Made by a program: the position numbers and the translations under genes
The notes under the pieces: model-generated
What the model saw: the letters and a program-made list of their open reading frames with translations, nothing else
Databases searched by the model: none
Told to the model about the DNA's origin: nothing
Origin: Ottelia alismoides
Lineage: Eukaryota > Streptophyta > Magnoliopsida > Alismatales > Hydrocharitaceae
Length of the DNA: 64,000 bases
Assembly: GCA_037367405.1 (NCBI GenBank)
Contig: JAZKJV010002626.1
Span: 186,001 to 250,000 of the forward strand
Direction of reading: 5' to 3'
Shown here: one piece after another, positions 44,991 through 57,900 of the stretch
Layout of the letters: every line of letters starts with the position of its first letter
Position numbering within the stretch: position 1 is the stretch's first letter

Positions 44991-46845
44991 GAGGAACGCC
45001 GGACGACTGCTGGTGTGACTGATAGGCTGGGGGCTACTGCTGCGGCTGGTGATCTCTCTGCTAGCCATACTGCCCTCCCTGACCGGATGACTGCTGCTGG
45101 GGCTGGGCACCTCCACTCCCCCACCTGAATCCGGGATGGTCTCGTCGGATCCCAGGCTGGGGGCGGTCATACCAAATCCCGTTGACATCCATCAACGGCT
45201 CTGCATCGTAGGGGGCTGGCGGGAGTACTACCAGAGGCTGATCCGGCTGGTATACCACCATCTGCATGTCTGGAGATGGTGGTGACTGGTAGGAGGGCTG
45301 CTGCGGCTGGTACGGCTCCGCTTGTACAAGGTGAACCTGTCTAGGCTGCTGTAAGGAACTGGAGCGCTGGGACGAGCTGCTGCTGCCGCCGGTATCGCCT
45401 CGCGACAGAAGACGGGGCTGTGAAGCCGTCTGTGCCTCCTGGAGATACATGAGCTGGGTCTTCATGTCGCTCAAAGTCTGTGCCATCTACTCCATCTGCG
45501 TGATACCCTGGCACTGCTTCTTCTCGATCAGCTCCATCCGATCCAACTTCTCGCTGATAATACCCATATCCGCAGCGGACGACTCTGCCTGTGCTGCTGC
45601 AACTGCGGATGAACTGGATGGACCGGCATCGACCCGTGCTATCCTCTGGTACTGCACGGATCCTGACTGCTACTGGGGTCTCCCCTATGTGTACAACTGG
45701 ATCTGGGACATCACCATATAATTCTCGGCCATCTCCTCGAAAATGGCCCAGACCTGGTCGTGATCCTTGGCGAAATAGGACCCGCCGCAAGAAGCATTCA
45801 CCAGGCCCTGGAGCTCTGGTGTCAACCCGCTAAAGAAGCTCTGCACAAGGTTCGGCTTCGTGATGTCGTGGTGCGGGCATCGGTCTGTGAGCTCTCGGAA
45901 CCTCTCCCATGCCTCATGGAATTGCTCGTTGGGGAGCATGGAGAAGTTACTGATCAGGGCCCTCGCTGCATTCGTCCGCCCGAGTGGATAGTACTTGTTC
46001 AAGTACTCGGTGCGGAGCTGCTCCCAGGTGTAGACAAACTTCCCCAGATGCTTCAGCCAGATGGCTGCTCTATCTGCCAGTGAAAAGCGGAAGGCGATCA
46101 TCCGAATAGTATCCTGGTCCACATGGCGGTCGTGGACAGTACTGCAAATCATCAAGAACTCCTGGAGGTGGAGATGGGGCTCCTCGGTGGCAAGTCCGTG
46201 AAAATGGGGAAGCATCTGCAGGGTGTTCGGGGGGAACTTGAAGTCCCCCACGATAGCAGGCACCACTACCCAATGATGCATCAGTGTAGATCCGGGGTTG
46301 TGCAACTCCCGCATCGGTCTCGGTGGTCCTCCTGCCGCAGCGGCTGCCGCTGCGGCGGCGGCAGCTGCTGCTGCTGCGGCTGCTGTGGCTCGTGCCTCTG
46401 CATCTGGTCCGTCCTCAGGCTCGCTCTGATCTCTCTCTGCTCTGAGTCGCTCCAACTCTCTCCTCATCTCTATCATAAAAGCTCCCTGATCTCTCAACTG
46501 CTGCTGAACTGTCTCTAAAGAGGCGATCAGGGTGGAGTTGATCGCTCCCTGGTCCAGAACAAAATGCTGATCTCCTCGTGGACCTCCGGGGTGATCCTCA
46601 GAACTGCCGGCCATGACGTCTGCAAAATCAAATGAGCCCAACTCAGGTGCTGTCAAATCTGCTAATCTCTCCTCGGGCTCATGTCTCTCGGTACCAAAAG
46701 AAAAGGGATCGAGGGGGAACAGGGCGGAGTCGTACTCGGGCTCGGAGAGCTGGTCTCGGCTCTCGCGGACCAACCTAGATGATCGGGTAGACGTGCCCGA
46801 AAGCGGTGCAGCCAGAGGCTGCCTAAGAGAGCGTCTACCCATCAT
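44965..46845 (-). pseudogene. gag of the Athila-like element
   Basis: The start at MMGRRSLRQ (46845) is preferred because it follows an A-rich context and upstream residues look like leader; an ATG at 46938 is also in frame. N-terminal acidic region, coiled-coil-like LETVQQQLRDQGAFMIEMRR, a run of about 18 alanines (around 46330-46390), then the retrotransposon Gag domain: FKFPPNTLQMLPHFHGLATE, LSLADRAAIWLKHL-like, LRTEYLNKYYPLGRTNAAR, EQFHEAWERFRELTDRCPHH and VQSFFSGLTPELQGLVNASC. A Gln/Pro/Tyr-rich tail follows. Five in-frame TAGs interrupt the region after the Gag domain (first bases 45687, 45672, 45489, 45063, 45036). No CCHC knuckle is visible. Confidence 0.88.
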
Positions 46846-48204
46846 CTTGATCTGGCGAGTAGTGCGGATGAGATCTGGAGAAAATATGATCAGAATACAA
46901 ACCCCTGGTTCACCAACGCAACGCGAGCTGAAGACCATGAAAGCTCGGTCAAATTATCTTGTCAATTTTATTAGGTGAACACACAAAATATCAGAGCGCT
47001 TATGTGACCTGTTAGGATACCCGATGTTACCCTAACCGATTGGCCCGCACAGAAGAGTCGGTAGTCAGCTAGAAATAGCACCGGAGGGCTCTACCTAGGG
47101 TGCGGGTCACTCTCTCGCGCATCCAAACCATACAATGAGGGGGTTGCTCTCCCCAAGACAAATTTTTAGGGTGAGCGTCTTTTAGGGTCAATAGTTTTAT
47201 CCAGTCTCAATTTTATGATTTTTCTTTTTAATATTTTTCAAATATCAAACAAACGCCTAACGAATTTTTCGGTTCTCCTGGTTATTAAGTCCAAAACAGG
47301 GGGAGAAGACGAAAAAGCCGATGCACGATAAATCAATGATGCATGCAAAGTAAGGAAGGCATACCTGACTCCAGCACTCTACATGCAATATGATCCGTGC
47401 ATAAATGTAAAGACAGGAAATAAACTACCTAAATGATGCAAGCGGAAAACCGAGGCCCTAAACAGCAGTGCTACTCGAAAGAACGGCTAGCCGACCACCA
47501 GCCTCCAATCCAAAGGGTCCGGTCTAGACCCACCCCTCCTCTTCTCGACATGTCGAGTTCAGGAGTAGCGCTTGACGGGGTGGGCTCGCGACGCGTAGGC
47601 TCGGAGGTGATGGAACGGCTATTTTATTATTATTTTTATTATAGGTCCAATTACCGCACTATAGGAACATGCAATTATATTAGGGTGTTTGGATCCTATG
47701 AGTTACGTCACAATCAAGCAGAAAATCCTACGGCTAGGGGCTCGATCAAAAACCGCGTAAACACCGGAAAAGGCAGTAAAAAAGATAAGGAAAACCACGT
47801 CAAAACCGCGAAAATCTCCTAAGGGTCCCCCGAGCACACCGGTGCTCGACGAAACAGACCCGCTGAGTGTTCAAGCACAATTCAAGTCCAGTCTCTGAGT
47901 CCCTGTATTATTACAACAATAATAATCAAATGAGACCTAATCTAACCTCACCCACTCAACTCTCTCTCTCGCTCTCTCCTGCGGCTCCGTGCAGAAGGGA
48001 GCCGCCTCCGAGTCTCGCGGTTGCGTCGGCTTCTCGAAATCGGCTGCCTTGATCCTCGGGCCCTCGCAAGAAACAGAGACAAGTGGTCAGACCAAATTAT
48101 TTAAATAATGTCAGGAAAAATATGTATATATATGCAGAAAGCTATACAAAAAGCCGCGAAAAGGAAAAAGCTGCGGAAAAACTCAAAAAGCGACTACTAA
48201 GCCA
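46846..48204 (-). other. 5' leader between PBS and gag
   Basis: About 1.36 kb. It contains no long minus-strand frame. Its first kilobase is duplicated at 33183-34195. Packaging and dimerisation signals would be expected here but none can be identified by eye. The plus-strand frames at 47433-47822 and 33400-33789 are a matched pair of shadows from the duplication. Confidence 0.75.
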
Positions 48205-48225
48205 TGCTCCCCGGCAACGGCGCCA
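48205..48225 (-). other. Primer binding site (tRNA-Asp type) of the Athila-like element
   Basis: Element sense TGGCGCCGTTGCCGGGGAGCA, three bases after the LTR end. It matches the site reported for Athila-type elements. Confidence 0.9.
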
Positions 48226-48228
48226 TTC

Positions 48229-51200
48229 TTATCAGCGAAAAACCGAGCGACTAAGGTAAAGGTGCTAAATAGGTCGTTGCGACCTCGGTCACTCAGATGC
48301 ACTTGATCAAGAAAAATTGAACCACTAATGAAAATAAAATCGATCAATACACGAATAGCGGTCCTGCTATGGGTTTAACCTGGTATAGCACCCAGGGTCG
48401 AACTCAAGGAGCACGGGTTGGCCGAGAGGCCTACGAAGTAGTCAAAATAAAAGGAGAAAATCTTTTTAGTGGTTTTTAATTTGTTTTATATTTTTTTTGG
48501 ATTTTTAAGTAATTAGGAAAATAAAGAAAAAACAAGGAAAAGCACACTTCAACAATTTATTCAAAGCATCAAAAATCGACCAAAAATTGGAATAAAAATA
48601 TTTTTATGTATTTTATATTTTGTAGTGTTTTTGGTGAATTTTTGAGAATTTTTTGATGTTTATTTTATTTTCTAAAAAGCAAAAAATGAAGCAAACAGTG
48701 GGTACTGTCCAGCCGAGCCAAAAAGCCCTAGATAAAATATCTAAGGGCCTTAAAATGGCCTGGAGGTAATTTTCCTGTAAAGATGATAAAACAAGGAAAA
48801 TTTATGTACCAATTTTATTGTTTTTGAATTTTTAATTTATTCACTAGAAGTTTTATGGGTTTTTAAGTGTTTTTAAGTTTTTAGTGGTTTTCTGCAGTGA
48901 AAAATAGCCAAAATTGGCTAGAAAATCAAACTAATCAAGACAAACAGTAGCTAATTTTTGTGGAATTTTTAAGAGAGTTTTAATATTTTTTGTGATTTTT
49001 CAAGTTAGACAGTAGCAAAAATGAAGGTTTTTGAATTTTTTAAAATAGCAAACGAAATCAAAAAATGTCCTAAAAAATCCACAAAAATTTTACACCATGG
49101 CAGGAGCCATGTGTCCAATTTTCGTTGGATTTGGAGGTGATTTGCTATTTTATTCAAGAATAAAGAAGGGGCACTGTGCACAGGGACCAAAGTGCAAATA
49201 CCCAAAGTTCTGGGGGGTCTGGTGCAATTTTCCCAGTAAAACACGCGCCACGCGCGTGCCTGGGGCACTCAAGGACCCAAATGTGATAAAAATAAGTCCC
49301 GAGGACTTATTGGTAACAAGTACCAAAAGTCCAGGGGCTTATCTGCAAAATACCCAAAATATAACGCACATGTGGAAATAAATCACGCACAGGGGTATAA
49401 ATGCAAATAAGTAAAAGATTTCAATCATTCAATAACATCCAGAACTACAGGGGTCTCTATTGCAAATAAACCAAAATATCACGTGTCGATGCACGTGTCC
49501 ACAACTGGCAGGGGTATAAGTGCAAATACGATAAAAAGAAGGGTCCACAGTGCAATTTTCACAAAAACTAAACAACTACACTACGTATTTACAGGACTAC
49601 AAACTAAATGCAGAAAGTAAAAGGGGTCTAAGGACAATTTACCCCTTATTTAATGTCGAAGGCTGGATGTGCGCCACGTTGACGATCTGACGGTGGAGAG
49701 AAGCGGGCACTCAAACTCTGGAATGCAGGCCTGATCGGACGGTCAAGGGCCCTCCACGTGGAGATCGAACGGTCACGGTGCTTTGGAGGCCAAGCCCTTG
49801 GTGTATCGACGGAGGAGGAGAGGGCACGTGGCAGATCCGACGGACGAGGCGTGCTGGTGCCTCTTCCTCCTAGCGGATGGTCAAGATCTGTCCTCGAAAT
49901 GATCTGACGGTGATGCCATGCCTAGGAGGAACGGCTCAGATGACAACTGGGGCGCTGGGGACGATCGGACGACGATGGAGGATGCTGAAAGAACAAGTCC
50001 CCGGCGAGACTCGCCGGGCTCGTGCGTGTGCGGTGCTCCTCCTTGGAGCCCTCTGAAGGTCGGAGAAGAATCGTGGAAGGCTCCCGCGTCTGCCGGTGGG
50101 CTCCGATGATCGAGCCGAGCTCCGAGGAGCTCGGTCGAGGTCGGCGGAGCTGGGTCTCCTGGCTGGATGGTGAAGGGCCTCAGATGGCCCTCGTTTTGAC
50201 CTGAAAAGCGAACCAGAAGATTCACGGGTCGAGGGCAAATTGCCTCGACCCGGTTAGGCGAAGTGGGGGTGATGGATGTGTTGGGATGGCGAGCTCCGGC
50301 GAACGTGGTGGACGGAGGAGCTTGGTTCCCAGCTCCTGTGCGAGCTGGGTTGGGCGAATGGGTGAAGAAGGTGCGTCGGGAGGAGGCGGACGTAATGGAC
50401 GATTCCGATGATCGAAATGGGTGACGGAGTGGTCGGAATCAAAGAAACGCGGCGGCAGAGCGATTTGGGCGTAAACTGAAATTAAAGGAAAAGATAGGCT
50501 ATCGGAGAGACTAGGGAGGAGCTGCTGAAGCTCCTGGTCGTTGCCTCGAGGATCGTCTCGCTCCGAGGCTCGAAGCTCACGCTGGTGGCGGAGCTACGGC
50601 GGCTGGGCTCGCCGGATCGATGGCGAAGCTCCCTCTCCTCGCTTCGACAGGCTCAAACGCGAGCTGTCACTCTCACGGTTGCTCTGGAGCTCACAGGAGG
50701 AGGAAACAACTAGCCAAAGATGGTGAAAATGGGTGGCGGAGCTCGCTTATGTACGCTGGAGGGGTCCGGCTAAGACTGGCTCGGGTAGGTCGATGAGGAG
50801 CGCAGATCCCAAGGTGTGTGCCCGGCGAGGATGTCGGATGTGGGAGGATCAAAATGGAGCCGGGGTTTGGTGAAATAGTGATCGGGTCGAGCGGATAGAA
50901 ATTCGAGAAATCGGGTCCACGACCCAGATCCGCGGGAGGTGTTCCTGGGGGGGGGGGGGGTAGTTGACCGGGTGGTCAACATCCCCAGGACCCAATGGGA
51001 ATGGGCCACGTGGCTGAGTTTTGAAATGGAAATTAAGGTAGCTAGGGCCCGAATTTGCAAAAACTCAAAACACAAAATATTTTTATTTTATTTTTTTTTC
51101 TATTTTTTAGTGATTTTTAATTAATTTTTGGAAATAAAAATAAGGTATATACATAGTATGTACTATATAGGTATATGTACACAATTAGGGTTTTTGATTT

Positions 51201-51947
51201 TTTTGATTTTTAATTATTATTTTTGTGCAATTTTATCCCTATTTTATATTTTATTTATTTATAGAATAAAATAAGGAATAAAAAGGTATTTTTATTTTAT
51301 TTTTATTATTTATGTACACAGGTAAAATAAATATATATATACATCTATATACATGGTATATGTACAATGTATTTTTGTATTTTTAATTTTGCTATTTTTA
51401 TTTTGCTTTTGTTTTAATTGTTTTTATTTTATGTATTTACAATATATAACATAGAATATTTACAAAAAGTTTGGAAATTAATTTTATTTATTTATAAGGT
51501 TAAATAAATATGGAAGAGTGGTTTATATACATGGTGGAAAGAGTTTTTTTGTTCTTTTTGATTTTTTTGTCTTTTTATTTTGTTTTTATACTTCTAAATA
51601 TATATACAAGTATTTACAAGTATATTTTTGTTGAGGAAGATATCTTTATTTTATTTATATAAATATTTACACACATGAGCCCCTATCTCCCTCTACTTTG
51701 GCTTTTATGCGGTCAGGCCCATGCTGAGCCCTCCCTTGGGTTAGGTTGCTCAATATTTATTCTAAATATTTCCCTCTTTTCTTTTTAATCTTTATTCTTT
51801 TATTTTTGCACAAAAACATGCTAATTATAGGTTTTTACACAATGCATGCTTTTGGTAATTAATTGTATTTACGCATATCTACATGTATTTGCAAAGGTTT
51901 TTGTAGCTAAAATATAAGAATAAAGAGTGATGAATGAGTATTCATCA
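48229..51947 (-). repeat. LTR E (5' LTR of the Athila-like element)
   Basis: About 3719 bp, nearly identical to LTR D. The U5 terminal dinucleotide region is TTATCAGCG instead of TGATCAGCG, i.e. one change in the terminal CA-proximal bases in element sense. The other end, TGATGAATACTCATTCATCA in element sense, is intact. It abuts an older LTR at 51948. Confidence 0.92.
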
Positions 51948-53098
51948 GAGAGCAAGGGTCCAAAATCCAAGGTAGGAGGAGATCGGGCCCGGGCAAAAGA
52001 ATTAGGAGAAATTAGGTCCAGTGAAGCTTTACCTAGGTTGGACCTGGAAGGGGGAAGGTTGACCCGCTCAACAAACCCAGGCTGAATAACAAAATTTGAA
52101 TTTCGAAAATAAAAGAAAAATTAATTAAAATAGTAAATGAGATTAAAATAAAATATGGTAAAAATAGAAAATGTTAGATATGTTACAAACTATTTTTTAT
52201 GATTTTTAATAATTATAATAATGTATATACAATATTATATACAATATACATTAGTATGCATAGGTATAATATGCTTATATATTATATACACATATTTTTA
52301 TTTAATTATTTGCACAAAAATACACAAACTTTTTTATTTACAATATAATTTAAGGTTCATGAAAACATTTTTAATGATTTTTACAAACTAAAACATGTGT
52401 TAAAAAACTAGTGCTATGTACAATATATATATACACACTTGATGCTATTGTACAATGAAGAATTGGTTTTATTTTTATTTTATTTTTAATTTATGAAATT
52501 TATTTTAATTTCATTTAATTATTAGAAATATCTAAAAGAGTAAAAAATATAATATATACAATTTATACAGAAAATAAATAAATAATACATAAATACACGT
52601 ATAGGTATTGTACAATTGTACGCAATTTAATTTTGCAAATATTTATATAATTTTATTTACAAGTTATATTAAATAAATAATTATTTTAAGATCTTTTTAT
52701 TGATGAATAAAATAGTACAAGGTTTATACAGAATGAACAATGATAGTATTTACAGAATAAATGAGGAATAAATATTATCAACAAGTTTTTTTGGATTTTA
52801 TGACTAAATAGAGAACCTATATCTCCGTACTTTATTCCTTGTCGATCAAGCCAATATTTGACCTTCTCTTGGGGTTTGGGTTAGTATGTAGTTATTACAG
52901 AATTAGATCCTTCTTTATTTCTTTCCTTTTTCTTTTCTTCTTTATTCTTTTATTTTGGTTAAAAAGAATGTTGAATATACATTATTAACAAGTCAATTAT
53001 GAATATCATTTTTTTAATTTTAACACATATTTACAGATTATTTGCTAATGAATTTAGCTAAAATAAAATAATGAAGATGATGAATTATGGACTCATCA
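51948..53098 (-). mobile_element. LTR I: 5'-side fragment of an older Athila-type LTR
   Basis: It ends (plus strand) TGATGAATTATGGACTCATCA, the palindromic terminus. Preceding blocks follow the order of the younger LTRs: GC-rich with GGTTGACCCGCTCAAC (52050), a long AT-rich part, and CGTACTTTATTCCTTGTCGATC..CTTGGGGTTTGGGTTAG (52827-52880). The U5 half is missing where the young element begins at 51947, so the young element probably inserted in this LTR and the far side was later lost. Confidence 0.7.
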
Positions 53099-53310
53099 AT
53101 ATCTTACCCTATGTATAGGGGGAGAAGGCCGAAGAGGCTTTATTTCTTTATGTCAATACATGTAACATCCCAACTCCTAAACATAGTCCCACATCGGAAA
53201 CTCATAAAATGCGAGTGTGGGTTATAGGTAGTGGGAATTAATACTTGACAACTTGGGCTCAAGCATTTTGGGTGGTTGTTATCAACAGGTACAATCAGGT
53301 CCGAGCCTAA
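53099..53310. other. Short remnant between LTR I and LTR F with a possible small solo LTR (53161-53287)
   Basis: TGTAACATCCCAACTCC...GTCCCACATCGGAAA...GGTTGTTATCAACA is bounded by TG and CA. It carries the GTCCCACATCGG motif frequent in small plant LTRs/TRIMs. Flanks ATACA and GTACA match at 4 of 5 bases if one extra base is allowed. In minus orientation this stretch lies between a U5 end (53311) and a U3 start (53098), so it may equally be the remains of a deleted interior. Confidence 0.4.
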
Positions 53311-54930
53311 TGAAGAACGCATGATTACCCTTGCTAATTTTGTGGAATTAACGACCTATGTGAGGAGTTTTCGGCTTTAAATATATCTCGGGTATGTCTA
53401 CGATCGGACACAGGGATACTATCTATTAATACAATTAATTAAATATTATTATTTACATTAAGTAATTAATAATTTATCCAGGTCGAAGTCAACAATAATA
53501 TAATACAATGCAGAACACATGAGATAGAATGCATTTTACATGATTTTTATGCAAGTTAAATAATAAACAAAAATGACAGAATTAGTTAAGTACAAACATG
53601 CATATAGATAAATAATTTATACCCTTAAATTACATGCAAATCTCAAGCAAGGATCATAATCAAGATTAAGGTCCAATTGAGGAATTATTCAAAAGACACT
53701 GCATATTTAATATGAAGAATAGATATTATCTATGTTCAATAAATCAATAATTAAATGTAAAGTAAAAGAATAAAGCATTCCATCATAAATATAATGAAAA
53801 GAGCTTCACAATGTAATTTAAATCACCTCAATTGGAGTTAACATGTAGAAGTTATCCAACAAGTACTCCTGGGCACAAATATAGTAAAACATGAATAATA
53901 ACATATTATAATTACCAATAGGTCCCTGGAGGGATAGAAATGTAAATAATAAGAACATGACCCATATTTCAATATTTACCCCCATGTGCAAGTGTATTTT
54001 TTGCAAAATGGAAGAGTTGATGAGGGCATAACTGCAAAATATCTAAAGGCACACGTGAAGCACACACCCTTGGACTAATATGTAATTTTGAAAACCATCA
54101 GGTGCTTGGCTGCAATTGATCCCATCCCACACTTGCTTGGCATGCTCTTCGATGCTCGAGTGTAGGTCCAAGGCCATGGTTAATGCGAAGGCTTCATGGT
54201 GTACCTATGTGCTTCGTACATGCCCCGATTTCACCGAGTTTGGAGGATAGGATCTAAGGCACTGATACCATTTGGATCGCTCGATCCTGCTGATTGGACG
54301 GTACATGCTTCTTCTTAATCTGATAACTCGTGTGACTGTGAAGAAATGGGTTATGATGAAGTTTAAATGGCCTCCTCCTTGCTCCTCTTACCCTACAGAA
54401 GGTCTTGAGACCTTCCTAGAGAGCTCTCAAAGGCCATAGAGGTCTGAGGGATGGATTAAAGGCTTTGAATCTCTTACTCAATGCACCCTTGCCAACGTAG
54501 AATCTCTAGAACATAGATATGGATGAAGATCTAGCGATTGAAGTATTTAAAACCCGTCGAACGTTAGCAACAACCAAGACTAGTGTGTGCATGATGGTGT
54601 GAGGTGAAATAGAGGCCATGGGGTAGAGAAGATGATCGACCGAGGTGGGTTCTTCTGCATGAAATTAGAGAAGAAGAGATGAGGTGGTCTGAGATATGGA
54701 GAATATGAGATGGTGAAGATAACCTCATGTGTGCATCATCGATGTACGGTGAAGGTCATAGGATCATTTAGGTGAGGATATGAAGCCCGTACATTGTAGG
54801 AAAACAAATGAAGAAAACTAAGAAAACATAAAAACATAGATTACTTGGTAATGAAAAAGACTCTCAGGAGGTGAAGGCATGTCTTCAGATGAGGACTTGG
54901 GGTCCTCAGATCTTTGATTGACCTTCCCAG
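53311..54930 (-). mobile_element. LTR F: U5-side part of an older Athila-type LTR
   Basis: The plus strand starts TGAAGAACGC (compare TGATGAGCGT of LTR B). It has CGATCGGACACAGGGA at 53401-53416 (U5 motif), periodic units such as AGGTCCCTGGAGGG..GAAATGTAAAT (53920-54125), then a mixed block with GATCGCTCGATCC and GAGGTGAAGGCATGTCTTC. It stops at 54930 where an oppositely oriented LTR begins. With LTR I it would form one minus-strand element whose interior is almost wholly deleted. Confidence 0.6.
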
Positions 54931-57900
54931 TGATGAATTCTATTTCATCACCTTTATTCTATGATTTTTTCCTTAAAATCCCTAGTTAATGCATGTAAAT
55001 ATCATTAGTTTATACAAATTAGCATTCATTCATTGTAGTATAAATACTGTATAAAATATTGTTTTTAATGTCAAAATTATAGAATAAAAAATAAAATAAA
55101 AAGAATTAAATACCAAAGGTATTTTATGACCTTAAACCTCGAGACTTAGACATCTTGATGGTTAGGTTGCAAGGAATAACACAAAGGGAGATAAGGCCAA
55201 TAATTCAATAAAAATCCCTTCTAATAATTCATTATTTATGCATTTTGGGACCCATTTTATTTTTTATTTTTTATACATCAAATAAAGAAACCTTGAACGT
55301 GAAAGTGTAGATAATAATATATAGAAAAATATAAAATTAAGTTTACACAAAAATAATAAAAAGTAAAAGTTATACTCTAAATAAGATTTCAAAATCTCAA
55401 CTTCCCAGACCTGTATCTCTCAATTAAAAACTCAAAATGTATCAAAATCACCTTTATAGCATTTAATAATCTATTTAATGAAGGTGGTTTCATTTTTTTT
55501 GAGTTAAGATGTGAAAGTTAGGTTTTGACCCCTATTGTATAATATACTCGAATAAAATATTCATTTTATTTACTATTTATTATTTTATATTTTTATATTT
55601 TTAAATATTGATTATACTATATGTACATATTAAAAAATAATAAAACAATAAAAACATTGAAATAAAATAAAATACAAAGAAGAAAGACCTAAACTTATAC
55701 ATATATAATAAGTATACCTATTTATTTAAGTGTATATATTACATCATAAAAATATAATAAAAATATATTAAGTATATAAAAGTAAGTTATAATTATATAA
55801 AATAATAAAAGAAAAAAATAAAACCAAATATACAAAATAAAAAAAATATTTCAAACATATTTAAATATTCCTATAAATATACGCTCAAAAAGTTGTAATT
55901 AATAACTTGAAAAAAATAAATATAAAAATCATAATAAAATTCTATAGAAAATAAAAAATAACATCTACTTTATAACTTAAAATTAATAAAATCATTTAAT
56001 AATTATTTTAGATTTTTTATTCTTTTTAGGCTACTTTTTCCTATTTGGTCCATGTGGACCAACCAGGTGGCGGGGAGTGTTGACTTCAGTCAACTCTCTG
56101 ACCCCCCCTGTAGCCTGTGTCAGATATAGCCTTGACCCTTATTTATAAAATTTTTCCCAAGGATCCAAACATCCTTTGGGCTTGATCCCTTTACCGAGAT
56201 GTAACAGGCGATGCAGCGCTCCTCGTCAAGAAATTCATGCCCGTGTGATATAAAGACCACCCGTTAGCCCTCTTCAAAATTTTGAACCTCCTTTGGCTGG
56301 TTTTGGCTTTCATTCATCGAGTTGTGGATCGAGGGATGTGATAGGTCCCTCTTCAACTTCTCGGGGCGAGCTCAGGCGAGCCTTTAGGTGGTTTCCACCC
56401 ATCTCCGGTAGCTTCACTGCCGTGAGGTCAACTTCATTGGCCCTGTCGATTCGAGGTTCATTTCCTTGTCTTATCTCATTAGATCTAAACCTAGGTTCAC
56501 TTTCTGCATTTTCTTTTTGATTTTTATGCATGATTTAGCCTAGCCAAGATCGTTCGTAGTTCGTCGGAGCGGACGTCCTATTTCGATTGTTCCACATCCC
56601 TCAGACCACCTCACATCATTCCCTCACTATTTCTCTACGTCCCAAGCCTTCCATCTCAACCAGATCCCTAGTGAATCTGGAGATCCGTATCCCATCTCCT
56701 CCGCTCTTTGGAGACACGACCACTACACCCCATCTGCCATCCACCACGCTAATAAGGCCCCAGAATGCTCCTATTTGGCTAGTTTGAATGCCTTTGCAGA
56801 CGTTGGTGGCCAAAGGAACCTCACGGGTCATAGTTTGCTCATGAAGGATGTACTTGGAGCTCATGTTCCTCCCCGAGCTCATTCTACGTTGGCAGGGCTT
56901 TAGCGTACCTCCCAAGGATCTTATCTGATGCGGAGGAGCATATGCTCCATTTTACCCCTCTCTTGAGTACTCTAGGTGCCAGAGAAGCTCAGGAGAGCAG
57001 TTCGTAGTTCGCCATCAGTGAGTTCTTGAGCAGTTCTTCCAACGACCCTCCACCGTCCGATCCTCCCACCGCTACAGATCTGTCCGTAGCCGTTGGATGA
57101 AGTAGAGCCTCCGTCATTGATCTTCCGTCGAGGATCTAATTCTAGTTGCCCAACATGAACTGACATCGTGAAACGTGGGGTTGGTACGTGGCAATGTGGA
57201 CTCCATCCTGTCACTGGCCCACACACATAGGACTGGGTATTTTGCACTTTTAACCTGATCATTTCTGTATTTAAATATTAGAACTCAAACTTTCGTTTGC
57301 AGTTTATATAATTCTGTAATATTTACATAAAACCCCCAGACTTTTCATAATTGTGGTATATTCCTTGCCAACTCACCACTCATGGCAGCCCACATGAGGT
57401 GGGTATTTTGTAGGCATGCCCCTGTGGCATTATTTATTTTGTATTAGTTCTATAATTTTTAATTCAGTTGTAACTTTTTGGTAAAAAATGCAGAAAGGCC
57501 CTCAAGCTTTAATTTGTTTATGTTTATGCCCTTGCTAGTTTAGCAATTTTTATGCTTCCTCCATTTATCAAATATAATTACAATGCTAAAATAATTCCAG
57601 AAAAATAGTCTTAAGTGCCTACTATAATGTAGTTTCAAGCTACATTTTTGTATCCCATTTTTAGACATTTTTATTATGTAGTAACAATTATTTAGAGCAC
57701 AAAATGCCCATGTTTGACTTATAAAACCCATAAAAAATACAAGATCTTTTTGAAAGTTCCAACAAAAAATATTTTTCATATTTACTATTTTACAACTGAC
57801 CAAAACTCCATACAAATATAAAAATAAAACTCCTAAAAAAAATACTTAAAACCTTTACAAAACTCTACAAAAATTCTTAAAAATCCTAAAAATAGTATTT

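Larger units (their letters stand above)
33183..51947 (-). mobile_element. Athila-like Ty3/gypsy retrotransposon with a truncated tandem copy
   Basis: In element sense (right to left): 5' LTR 51947-48229, PBS 48225-48205, leader, gag, protease, RT, RNase H, integrase (ending 39996), 2-kb non-coding spacer, polypurine tract 37940-37929, LTR 37928-34196. After this LTR the sequence continues with another PBS (34192-34172) and leader to 33183, matching 47216-48228. So the arrangement is LTR-interior-LTR-partial interior. The order RT-RH-INT, lack of a chromodomain, the Athila-type Gag and PBS place it in the Athila lineage. The two 3.7-kb LTRs are nearly identical, indicating recent insertion. 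No target duplication is found (CTAGA before, GAGAG after), as expected for a truncated end. Confidence 0.9.

Noticed and set aside
39996..46845. Programmed UAG readthrough or a recoded stop as explanation for the TAGs
   Set aside because: Eight sites, several within one short gag tail, are too many for functional readthrough. CAG-to-TAG decay is simpler.
40399..46978. Plus-strand open frames over the pol and gag region
   Set aside because: Shadows of the minus-strand coding sequence, which has clear RT, RNase H, integrase and Gag motifs.
33178..51952. A 5-bp target duplication around the Athila-like element
   Set aside because: CTAGA and GAGAG do not match, consistent with the truncated left end.
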